A stretch of 64,000 nt of DNA from Roseiarcus sp963717215 (GTDB lineage Bacteria > Pseudomonadota > Alphaproteobacteria > Rhizobiales > Beijerinckiaceae). A model generated the notes under the pieces. That model saw only the letters and a program-made list of their open reading frames with translations. It was not told where the DNA came from and did not search any database. The DNA is taken from NCBI GenBank assembly GCA_963717215.1, contig CAVQVS010000008.1, positions 310,001 through 374,000 of the forward strand. Direction: 5' to 3'. Shown here piece after piece: positions 45,053 through 52,976 of the stretch. The translations under genes were made by a program, and so were the position numbers. Each line of letters opens with the position of its first letter. Positions within the stretch are counted from its first letter, which is position 1.

Positions 45053-45391
45053 GGTTGTCTTCGGCGTCCCAATAAAAGCTAGTAAACGCCAATAAACGCG
45101 CTTAAACGCTAGTAAAAGTGCTGGCGTTTACGAGCGTTTATTTTTCCTAATCGGGCCTTTTCAATGGGTTAAGGGCGTTTGGAATAAAAAATATTCCCCT
45201 TCTCCGGATTGCCAGTTGTGTACAACCTACCGCTCAGCCAGCAGGAGCCCCCGACGCCGCCAAGTTTCCTCCGGGCCGATTGCGATTGTCGTACCATGAA
45301 TTCTGAATTGCTGCAAGATATTGTACTCTTTCGAGAATGGCGTCAAGACCCTACCCTCGCCGCTTACCGAAGAACGCCGACCATGCAGCCC
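45053..45391. repeat. A/T-rich intergenic region with short TAAACGC repeats and an inverted repeat
   Basis: At 45070-45142 the motif (A/T)AAACGC occurs several times in direct orientation (AGTAAACGCC, AATAAACGCG, TTAAACGCT) and twice inverted (GGCGTTTAC, AGCGTTTATT). GTAAACGCCA (45082-45091) and TGGCGTTTAC (45122-45131) form a perfect 10-bp inverted repeat with a 30-nt spacer, followed by TTTATTTTT. It could be a terminator for the SDR gene, a repeated protein-binding site or an integrase-type attachment region. The remaining bases contain an unconvincing 80-codon reading (45209-45451). Confidence 0.5.
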
Positions 45392-46024
45392 TCATTCGTT
45401 AAGCGACCTGGCGCCGCTGACGAACGGGCTGCCCCGAAGGTAAAACCGTAAGACCCGGTCGGCGTCCCGCGAAATGCCGATCCTGACGCTCTCTCCGATT
45501 TTCCCTTTGGCGATCTCGCCTGGGTCGTGGCTATCGCGCGCGAGCCACAACGGGCCTTCCCGGCACAGATCGACGCCATCGAGCGAACGATCGATCCTGA
45601 GCGCCTGGGCGAGCCGTCCTGGGCCTCGCGTCAGGTCGCGCAAGCGTTCGGTCCCACGATTGCTTTCCATGATCGCGATCCCTTCGAGCGGCTCGAGCGC
45701 CCGGATCAGGACCCCGGCGCCGACCCCCTTCGCCTCGCTCGACACATTCAGCATCCAGGAAAGACCGTAGGCGAGATAGACATAGGCGTGTCCAGGCTCG
45801 AGAAAGAGCGCGCGATTGCGCGGCGTCATGCCCCTATAGGCGTGCCCGGCGGCGTCGCCGACGACATAGGCCTCGGTCTCGACGATGCGGCCGATTGCCG
45901 CGCCTTCCGGCAATTCCCGCACCAACAGCTTGCCGACGAGAAAGCGGGCGAGCGAAGTGGTCTCGACCGGCAAATCCAAGCGTGCGATCGGCGTGTGGGC
46001 TGTCTTGGCGGCGCCGGCTTTCAA
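45392..46024 (-). CDS. DNA-3-methyladenine glycosylase (AAG/MPG family)
   Basis: A 210-residue alkyladenine DNA glycosylase. It carries the active-site Glu in IGRIVETEAYVVGDAAGHAYRGMTPRN, AYVYLAYGLSWMLNVSS and GVLIRALEP, and the DLTRGPGRLAQAL motif. These match human AAG-type enzymes, not AlkA. It excises alkylated purines and hypoxanthine. Translation probably begins at TTG 46024, which overlaps the stop of the upstream NTF2-like gene (TTGA). Length is normal for bacterial members. Confidence 0.92.
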   Translation of the reverse strand: MKAGAAKTAHTPIARLDLPVETTSLARFLVGKLLVRELPEGAAIGRIVETEAYVVGDAAGHAYRGMTPRNRALFLEPGHAYVYLAYGLSWMLNVSSEAKGVGAGVLIRALEPLEGIAIMESNRGTERLRDLTRGPGRLAQALRIDRSLDGVDLCREGPLWLARDSHDPGEIAKGKIGESVRIGISRDADRVLRFYLRGSPFVSGARSLNE

Positions 46025-46401
46025 GCCATAAGCTCAACCAGATGCGCGCGCGACGGCCCCGGCTCGAACGGATCGGCGAAATATTGCGTCTCGCGCGCGA
46101 CCTTGCCGTCGCGAAACTCCATGATGCTCACCGTATAGGACGGCCGCCCGTCATAAGTCAGAACGAATTCGGTGACCCAGAGGTCGCCCGCGCCGACGAT
46201 CCGCCTGACCGCGAAGCGCTTTTTGTTCGGCTGCACCGTGCGCGACGCCTGAATGTTGCGCCGCCCGCGGATGCGCTCGCCCGACTGCGGATATTCGAGC
46301 ACCGCGTCCTCCCGGTAGATCTGGTGCTCCGCCTCGAAGTCGTCGGCGTCGGAAGCCGCCCAGTGGCGATCCAGAGCTGCGCGGATGTCTGGGTCCTCCA
46401 T
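46021..46401 (-). CDS. Nuclear transport factor 2 family (SnoaL-like) protein
   Basis: A 126-residue cone-shaped alpha+beta barrel protein. ALDRHWAASDADDFEAEHQIYREDAVLEYPQSGERIRGRRNI is the usual helix-plus-sheet opening, and ends with RDGKVARETQYFADPFEPGPSR, as in SnoaL-like/DUF4440 relatives. The ATG at 46401 follows AAGGAGG; longer readings cross an unrelated PAS-domain remnant. It overlaps the glycosylase gene by 4 nt. No enzymatic role can be assigned from the residues seen. Confidence 0.85.
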   Translation of the reverse strand: MEDPDIRAALDRHWAASDADDFEAEHQIYREDAVLEYPQSGERIRGRRNIQASRTVQPNKKRFAVRRIVGAGDLWVTEFVLTYDGRPSYTVSIMEFRDGKVARETQYFADPFEPGPSRAHLVELMA

Positions 46402-46510
46402 GGCAGAGCCTCCTTGGATAATCGCCTCGATGCGAGCCATCGTAGCACGCGGTGGCCTGGGGAGGCCGTCGCCGCTGCGCCGTTTTCCCGTTGGCGATGT
46501 GCGCTGGATC

Positions 46511-46680
46511 CTGCTCGGCGCGCCGACGTTCCGTGATATCCATCGATATAGCGCGCAATCGTCTGGGCTTGCCGTAGTTATCAAATTCGATCCTGCCCCG
46601 TGCGGCGATCCAACGCACGCTCGTATCGGCCGAAATTGGCCGTCACCTTCGAGCGCCCTGCGGATCGCGTGAGTTAGGGC
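46511..46680 (-). pseudogene. PAS/PAC-domain fragment of a sensor protein (remnant)
   Basis: The minus strand encodes VRWIAARGRIEFDNYGKP and RLRAISMDITERRRAEQ, a textbook PAC end of a PAS domain (46511-46618). The preceding piece of the same domain, HAIRRALEGDGQF (about 46633-46680), is in a different frame. Neither a start nor a kinase domain is present, and after RAEQ the sequence runs into unrelated DNA before the NTF2-like gene. It is the leftover of a PAS-containing sensor kinase or cyclase. Confidence 0.7.
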
Positions 46681-46733
46681 AAATCCAGACGGACCGACCG
46701 GCGCGTTGCCGAGAGGGCTTCGGCTACACGGGC

Positions 46734-47808
46734 TCACCGCCCCATGCAGGCGTCCGCGAGCCGCTTGAGCTCGGCCCGGCGCTCAGGCGTGATCGTCGCC
46801 AGCCGGTCGGCGTCGCCGGAATGGTCGACCGCGTCGGCGACGCATCGGCAGCCGGTCTCGCACTCGGCCTCGGCACGCCGCTGGGCGACGCAGGCGCGTT
46901 CGCATGAGGCGAGGAAGGCGCTCCTGTCCGCCGCCTTCGGCGCCAGCGGCCCCCAGGCGGTCAGCGCCGCGAGGAGACCGATCAGGATCGGCTGATGAAG
47001 GAGATAGATCGGCAGGCTGTGCCGCCCGGCGAAGCCGATCCCACCGCGCCGGCGCGGACTTCGCGCGCCAGCGGTCTGGCCGCTTCAGCCAGTCCATGAC
47101 GGCAGGCAGACGCGCGAGCCCGAGGCCGAGAAAGACGACGCCCGCCCAAGGCAGGAGCGGGCGCCAGTCGAGCGTATTCGGCAGCGCCTCGCCGAGTCCG
47201 ATCCACAGGAGCCAGGGCGGGTCGAAGAACGTCGAGCGGATGAAGAACGGCGCCGCGATTGCCCCAAGGCCGATCGCGAAGCTCACCCAGGCTGGCGCGG
47301 TCACGAACGGTCCGGCGAGGAGGCTCGCGACCGCGATGCAGTGAAGAATGCCGAAGGTGATGGGCTCGCTGGGCGCGAAGGCGAAGCTGCCCGCGGTCAC
47401 CAGCGCCGCCGCGCCGGCGACAATCGCAAGACGGCGCCAGAAGGGCCGAACGTTCAGCCCGTTGCGATGGGCAAGCGCCAGCGACACGCCAACCAGGAGG
47501 AGGAACGCGCTCGCCACAACGTGCGACAACAGCCGCATCTGCGGCGTGAACGGCAGCATTGGCGGGGCGAGCCGGAAATCGGCCAGGTCCCAGCTCAGGT
47601 GGTAGATCGCCATGCCCACGAGCGCCAACCCGCGCGCGCAATCGACGGCGTCGATGCGGCCCGGAGCGTGCCGAGGAGGGAGGGTGTCGCCCGCCGGGCC
47701 TTCATCCGGCCCTTCGTGCCACCTTCCCCCTGAGGCGGAAGGGGTCGTGCGCGCCGTTAAGCCCCCCTCGGGGAAAGGGGTTGGGGGTGAGGGCTCGCCA
47801 GCGGTCAC
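46734..47808 (-). pseudogene. DUF1624 heparan-alpha-glucosaminide N-acetyltransferase-like membrane protein, frameshifted
   Basis: The first part encodes RIDAVDCARGLALVGMAIYHLSWDL and six or so membrane segments typical of DUF1624 proteins. Near 47040-47042 the frame is lost: one C too many in a CCC run (plus strand). Removing it joins APARW to IGFAGRHSLPIYLLHQPILIG and runs to a stop at 46734 with a Cys-rich tail (CERACVAQRRAEAECETGCRC). The start is a GTG overlapping the dapF stop (GTGA), but the first ~45 codons come from a GC-rich repeat. Because the lesion is a homopolymer change, a sequencing error is quite possible and the gene may be whole. Confidence 0.75.
47720..47794. repeat. REP-like GC-rich dispersed repeat with two hairpins
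   Basis: Two small inverted repeats stand side by side: CCTTCC(CCCTGAGGC)GGAAGG at 47722-47742, and a CCCC-TC-GGGG-centred element at 47762-47780 that ends in GGTTGGGGGTGAGGG. This 'gggg-ttggggtgaggg' type is a familiar extragenic repeat of alphaproteobacteria. Here it lies in the 5' coding part of the DUF1624 gene, just after dapF. Only one copy is visible in the window, so the dispersed nature is inferred. Confidence 0.5.
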
Positions 47809-48686
47809 GACGCCGCGGCTTCGAACAGGGCCTCGTCAAGAAGGAATGCGCCCTCGTAGTCGACCGGGCCCGTCATCAGCACGTGGTCGTCCAAGTCGCG
47901 CCACTCGATGATGAGGTCGCCGCCCGGCAGGCGCACCGTTCCCTTGCGGTCCATAAGCTCGAGCCGCGCCGCGGCGACCAAGGTCGCGCAAGCGGCCGAG
48001 CCACAGGCGAGCGTCAATCCGACCCCGCGCTCCCACACCCGCGCTCTCACGTCGTCGCGCGCAAGCACCTCGGCGAACGTGACATTGGCCTTCTCCGGAA
48101 ACATCGGGTCGACCTCGATCCTCGGGCCGAGGTCCCCTGCGTCGATGCTTTTCAGGTTCGGGACGAAAAACACTGCATGCGGGTTGCCCATGTTGACCAC
48201 GGAAGCGGGCCCGAGCCCGACAGGAGCTTCGCCGTTCGGCCACAGGCTCACCCGCCGCGTATCGGGCACAGCATGCCGAAGCGGGATGACGCTCCATTCG
48301 AGGCGTGGCGGCCCCATGTCGACCCGATAGGACCAAGGCCCGAGCCGCTCGCATGCAATCACGCCAGCTTCGGTCTCGATCTTGACCGCGGCGGCGCCGA
48401 GTTTGCGGCACAGCCGATCCGCCACGCAGCGCGTGCCGTTGCCGCATGCGCCGGCAAGCGTCCCATCATTGTTATAGATCAGCACGTCGGCCGCGGTTCC
48501 CGTAGTCGTCGGATCGCGAAGCACCATCATCTGATCGTAGCTGAGGCCCGGCGCACGATGGATGGCGCGCGCATCCTCCGCGGTCACGCTCCCGGATAAA
48601 CCCCGCAGGTCGAGCACGAGGATGGCGTTGCCGGCCCCGTTCATACGCGCAATCGTGCGGCCGGCGAGTGGATGGCGGGTGGACAA
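47805..48686 (-). CDS. dapF: Diaminopimelate epimerase DapF
   Basis: A 293-residue enzyme with the two catalytic cysteines in the expected places: GACGNGTRCVADRL and TLACGSAACATL. MNGAGNAILVLDLRG and NMGNPHAVFFV are standard family segments. It converts LL- to meso-diaminopimelate for lysine and peptidoglycan synthesis. Its first ~46 bp overlap the end of the upstream DUF721 gene and its stop overlaps the next gene by 4 nt (GTGA), so three genes form one minus-strand operon. Confidence 0.95.
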   Translation of the reverse strand: MSTRHPLAGRTIARMNGAGNAILVLDLRGLSGSVTAEDARAIHRAPGLSYDQMMVLRDPTTTGTAADVLIYNNDGTLAGACGNGTRCVADRLCRKLGAAAVKIETEAGVIACERLGPWSYRVDMGPPRLEWSVIPLRHAVPDTRRVSLWPNGEAPVGLGPASVVNMGNPHAVFFVPNLKSIDAGDLGPRIEVDPMFPEKANVTFAEVLARDDVRARVWERGVGLTLACGSAACATLVAAARLELMDRKGTVRLPGGDLIIEWRDLDDHVLMTGPVDYEGAFLLDEALFEAAAS

Positions 48687-49264
48687 GCCCTACCCTCCCT
48701 TGGGAGTTCGGGCGCCCCTGCCCCGCGCAGGCGGGCGGACCGGTCGATCGCACGCGCGCCAAGCTGGGTCACGGCGTCGCGCAACCCGTCATCGACGATC
48801 GGCGAGGCGGCGGCGCGCGCCGCGTCTTTCGCCGCGTCAGAGGGGGCTGGCGCGGGCCGGCGCTTCGCCTTGAGCGGCGGCAGAGGGCCTTGCCGGAAGG
48901 CGATCTTGTCGACGCATCGCCAGCCGAGATGCGCATTCGCGCGAGCCACGATAATCGAGGCGCTGTGCTGCGCCTCGAGCGCGAAGGCGCTTTCCACCCT
49001 CAGCACCAGGGTCGCGCCGGCGACCGGCGCATCCGGATCGCGTTTGGCGGCCCGGGGCGGCCATTGCAGCTCGATCGGTCGGGCATGACGGGCGAGGGTC
49101 TCGCCGACAATGGCCGGCCAATCGGCAATCAGGCTGGTTTCGCCCAAACCGCGCGCGGCCATCGCCTCGGCGACGAGCCCGGGGGTGAATTCAGCCAACG
49201 ACTTGGCGCCGCCGCGCGCGCGCTTCATCATCGCTTCGGCGCAGACGGTAAGAAAGCGGGGCAT
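48641..49264 (-). CDS. DUF721 domain-containing protein (DciA-like)
   Basis: A ~207-residue protein with an N-terminal DUF721 domain (LAEFTPGLVAEAMAARGLGETSLIADWPAIVGETLARHARPIELQW, LVLRVESAFALEAQHSASIIVARANAHLGW) and a C-terminal basic, proline/alanine-rich tail. The DciA family of DUF721 proteins loads the replicative helicase in bacteria lacking DnaC (family knowledge). ATG at 49264 is the upstream choice; internal ATGs about 11 codons later are alternatives. It is divergent from mutY, with only 12 bp between the two start codons. Confidence 0.82.
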   Translation of the reverse strand: MPRFLTVCAEAMMKRARGGAKSLAEFTPGLVAEAMAARGLGETSLIADWPAIVGETLARHARPIELQWPPRAAKRDPDAPVAGATLVLRVESAFALEAQHSASIIVARANAHLGWRCVDKIAFRQGPLPPLKAKRRPAPAPSDAAKDAARAAASPIVDDGLRDAVTQLGARAIDRSARLRGAGAPELPREGRACPPAIHSPAARLRV

Positions 49265-49276
49265 GAGGTCGATGGC

Positions 49277-50354
49277 ATGAGCCCCAATGTAAGCGCGCTG
49301 GCGTCCGAGGCAAAGCGAAAGGCGATCGTCGCCCGCACGCTCGCCTGGTGGGACCGGTCCCGCCGGTCGCTCGCGTGGCGTGCGGAACCGGGGGAGATCC
49401 CGGACCCCTACCGGGTCTGGCTCTCGGAGATCCTGCTGCAACAGACGACCGCCCAGGCGGCGGCGCCTTATTATCAGGCCTTCACCGCCAGATGGCCCAC
49501 GGTCGAGGACCTGGCTCTTGCCCCAATCGAAGACGTCATGAGCGCGTTCGCCGGCCTCGGCTATTATTCACGGGCGCGGAATCTGCACGCCTGCGCCAAG
49601 GAAGTCGCCCGACGAGGCGGCGCCTTTCCGAGCGAAGAGACCGAATTAAGGGCGCTTCCGGGAGTTGGCGCATATACCGCGGCTGCAATCGCAGCGATCG
49701 CCTTCGGCCGCCAGACCGCGCCGGTCGACGGCAATATCGCGCGCATTCTGGCGCGGCTCCTGGCCTTGGAGAAGCCGATCGCTCGCGCCCGAGCCGAACT
49801 CGCAGCGGCGGCGCGCGCGCTGGCTCCAAGCCGCAGGGCGGGTGATTTCGCTCAAGCTTTGATGGACATCGGCGCGACCCTCTGCCGCCCGCGCAAGCCT
49901 GCATGCGGCCTCTGCCCGCTCGCGGAAGATTGCGCGGCGTTCCAAGCCGGGGTCCCGGAGCTCTACCCCCGCCGCGCCGAGGCGAAGGCCAGACCGCAAC
50001 GGCAGGGCGCCGTGTTCTTCGCTCGGCGCTCCGACGGCGCGTTCCTCGCGCGCCGCCGCCCGCCCCGTGGTCTTCTGCGCTTCGACCATTGAGTTGCCGG
50101 GCACGCCATGGACGAGCAGCAAACCGGATGACGCGCTTGCCGGCGCCGCTCCCGTCGATGCGCGTTGGCGGCTGCTGCCGGGAGACGTCGAACAGGTTTT
50201 CACCCACTTCGCGCTGAAGCTCATCGTCTACGCAACGGAGTTCGAGGGTCGCGCCCCGGCGGGCTGTTTCTGGGTCAAACCCGATGCGATCGGCGCAGCG
50301 GGTTTCTCGAGCATGATGCGGAAGGCGGTCAAGCATGCCTTGACGCAAGCGTGA
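49277..50354 (+). pseudogene. mutY: A/G-specific adenine glycosylase MutY, frameshifted before the C-terminal domain
   Basis: Residues ~1-270 are a good MutY: LSEILLQQTTAQAAAPYYQAF, the helix-hairpin-helix LPGVGAYTAAAIAAIAFG with the catalytic Asp in APVDGNIARILARL, and the [4Fe-4S] cysteines CRPRKPACGLCPLAEDC. After RRPPRGLL a one-base shift at about 50077-50090 leads to a TGA at 50090. The expected C-terminal NUDIX-like continuation (IELPGTPWTSS ... FTHFALKLIVYATEF) lies in the next frame to 50354. The summed length (~358) is normal. If real, the truncated protein keeps its catalytic and iron-sulfur domains but loses the 8-oxoG recognition domain. Confidence 0.8.
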
Positions 50355-50460
50355 CGGGCGCAAATCGATTGTTATGGAAAGGTCAAGGCGTCACCGCTAA
50401 TCTCCGCGGGTGTTCGGCGCTGACGGAGCTTATTTTGACGCGTAAAACCAGGGTTTATCC

Positions 50461-51210
50461 ATGGCGCCCCTGATCGCGCCGGCGGCTTTCCGCCTGCCGT
50501 CCGACGAGACGCTGCGTGCTCGCTTTGGCCACATCACGACCTGGGTCTTCGACCTCGACAACACCCTTTACCCTGCGGATAGTGGCATCTGGCCAAGAAT
50601 CGACGAACGGATCACCCTGTTTCTAGTCGAGCTTTTCGGCATAGATGGGCAGTCGGCTCGCGCCCTGCACAAGCACTATTATGCGCGCCACGGGACCACT
50701 TTGGCTGGGCTGGCGCAGGAACACGTGGATCTAACCGAGCGCTTTCTCGACTTTGTTCACGATATCGATCGCTCCAGCCTCAAACCGGACCCCATTCTCG
50801 CCCATGAGATCGGGAGGCTGCCGGGGCGTAAGCTCATCTTCACCAACGGGTCACGAAGCCACGCGATCTTGACGGCGAAGCAACTCGGCCTCGAGGGTCT
50901 TTTCGAGGATGCCTTCGACATCGTCGCCGCCGGCCTCATTCCGAAGCCCGCCGAAGGCGCCTACGACCTCTTTTTCAAGCGATATGAGGTTGACCCGCTA
51001 TCCGCCGCAATGTTTGAGGACGTGGCCAGGAACCTTGCGGTTCCTAGGGCAAAAGGCATGACAACGACCTTGGTGACAACCAAGGCCGGACGCTTGGATC
51101 ATCGTGAGGCGCATGATCAGTCGACGACGGACGCGCCGGACGTCGCGGATTTTGTGACGGACGATCTCTCTGAATTCCTCGCACGGCTGAACGTCCAACT
51201 GAGCATCTGA
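50461..51210 (+). CDS. Pyrimidine 5'-nucleotidase, HAD superfamily
   Basis: A 249-residue HAD hydrolase of the SDT1/PPA-type pyrimidine 5'-nucleotidase branch. Motif I is VFDLDNTLYP (nucleophile Asp), motif II the Thr/Ser in LIFTNGSRSHA, motif III the Lys in PKPAEGAYDLFF, and motif IV in AAMFEDVARNL. The YARHGTTLAGL segment is typical of the subfamily. It dephosphorylates pyrimidine or other nucleoside monophosphates. It follows the broken mutY gene by 106 bp on the same strand with no obvious link. Confidence 0.9.
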   Translation: MAPLIAPAAFRLPSDETLRARFGHITTWVFDLDNTLYPADSGIWPRIDERITLFLVELFGIDGQSARALHKHYYARHGTTLAGLAQEHVDLTERFLDFVHDIDRSSLKPDPILAHEIGRLPGRKLIFTNGSRSHAILTAKQLGLEGLFEDAFDIVAAGLIPKPAEGAYDLFFKRYEVDPLSAAMFEDVARNLAVPRAKGMTTTLVTTKAGRLDHREAHDQSTTDAPDVADFVTDDLSEFLARLNVQLSI

Positions 51211-51280
51211 CCGAACTCGAGCGAGAAGCAGGGGAACGACCAAGTCGCTCGTTGTCACTCCGCATTAAAAGCCGCGATCC

Positions 51281-52213
51281 TCACATCAACGCCAATGTGG
51301 CGAAGCTGCGAACCAGATCATGATAGAGATAGTTGCCGCTGACGAGCGTCCACCGGCGTCGGACAAATCCCTGAGACTGCAGCCTCGTAAATCTCCGAAT
51401 GATTTTCAGTTTGTCAGGCGGCATCTTTCCGGTCATCGCGTCGGCAAGAGCGTTGGCTTGCTCAATCCGTCTTCCAAGCCCACGACGCACGGAAGTGGTG
51501 TCCAATCCCAGCTTTAAATACGGAACAAGGCCAACCTCCTTCGGGATGGAGAAATTTTCGCCGTGAACCCGATAGAGCGCGGTCACCGTGGGATCGCAGA
51601 TGACTTTGCCCATCGCCGCCGCAATGAGCTGCGCCCACCAGTCGTGACTGATGGCCTTGTCTGCGACCGGATTCGCCAAATCAAGAAGCGCCCGATTTAT
51701 CCCGGAGGCCATGCCTTGAATCGGCACGCATATCAGACTTTGGCTTAGCTTGCCCATCATGCTTGGTCTAAGACGTTTCCATTTCCAGTAACTGGGACTA
51801 ATCAGCTCAAGTTCTTTATTGACGACCGCGATGTCGGTCGCAAAGTAAGATAGGCGTCGACTTGCTATACTTTGCTTCGGCCTTCCTTCAGAGATCGCAC
51901 CGTGAGTTCGACTTTCTCCGGCTTCCAGATGTCGTCCTGATCCGCAAAAAGCACATAATCGGCTTTGTGTTTCTCGCATGAGAATAGCAAAATTTTTCGT
52001 GGCGGAGCGCGTTGGCTCGCCCGCGATGACGCTGAGGCGACCGTCGAACTTCGGCTTGTAGTTCTCAAGAATGTCGCGGGAGCCGTCGATCGAGCCGTCG
52101 TCGCGCACGAGCACGTTGAAGTCGCTGGTCGTCTGGCTCAACAAGGAGTCGAGCATCGCAGGAAGATAATTCTGGCCATTGCAAACAGCCAGAATGACAT
52201 CACAGGTACTCAT
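51281..52213 (-). pseudogene. Family 2 glycosyltransferase with two compensating frameshifts
   Basis: The start is typical: STCDVILAVCNGQNYLPAMLDSLLSQTTSDFNVLVRDDGSIDGS. After NFAILM the homologous sequence leaves the frame. The essential SCEKHKADYVLFADQDD stretch, with the DQDD nucleotide/metal site, and IWKPEKVELTVRSL are read from another frame between about 51865 and 51985. The first frame then resumes with SYFATDIAVVNKELELISPSYWKW and continues to a normal C-terminus. Two lesions, near 51970-51990 and 51850-51885, thus cancel each other but replace about 35-40 residues including the active site. A product would be inactive unless the sequence is in error. Confidence 0.8.
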
Positions 52214-52788
52214 CGCGCGCGGATCCTCCATGCAGCCGCTTCTGGATAGACCCCTCTGGCCGCCCAACCTGAATTGTCTGCGCGAAACCAGCCGTGCAAG
52301 CCGACCAAAAATGTGGCGCCACTGTTTGCAAACAACGCTCCGAAGATTTAGCAAGGCCGATGTCCAGGCTGGTCGCCGACCCAAATCGGTAGCGTGTGCC
52401 GAGAACTGAGGCAAGGCAGGGCCGGAGGAGCAAGCGCATATTCAACGCCCCGCTTCTCGCGCGGTTGACGCGACCGCGACGTTAATGTTTTCAGTTTGTT
52501 CCGGTCTGCGCGATGGCTTGAAGCGTTGATCGTTTTCGATAGCGGTGCGATCCCGTGCGGAAAGGAATTCGGTTGACAGGGACGGGAACGCCGAGACAAA
52601 TCGCCGGATAGGCCGCAATACTTTGTTGTTACAAATGATCAATCCTGCGCCGGCGTCGAACGCGCTGAAAAGTTCGATATCGTCGCCAGCCGATGAACCA
52701 GTCGCGGTTCGCGCGGATGGGCATTTAGGCCGTGTATCGGGCAATGTGGCGACGATCGCAGCCTCATGGGCGTTCGGGAGTCGATGGA
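52214..52788. other. Intergenic region between polysaccharide genes, no confident gene
   Basis: About 575 bases between the divergent glycosyltransferase and O-antigen ligase genes. Readings at 52442-52744 (minus) and 52545-52793 (plus) overlap each other and show no recognised domain. I see no promoter box worth calling. Given the lesions on either side, a decayed gene cannot be excluded. Confidence 0.4.
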
Positions 52789-52976
52789 AATGACAACTCG
52801 CATCCGGAACCGCTTCGCCCTATCCCAAATCGCTTCGGTCGCGATGGCGGAGACGAGACTCGCCGGCCGAGCCATTCCTAACGTCGCTTCGTTATCTTGC
52901 GCCCATTGTCGCATGGACGGTCGCGTCAATCGCTTTAGGCGTCGTTCTCGGCTTTTCCGCGGTTATTCTTCCGCCG

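Noticed and set aside
45209..45451. 80-codon plus-strand reading in the repeat-containing gap
   Set aside because: It has a Pro-rich beginning, runs into the 3' end of the convergent glycosylase gene and shows no ribosome binding site or domain.
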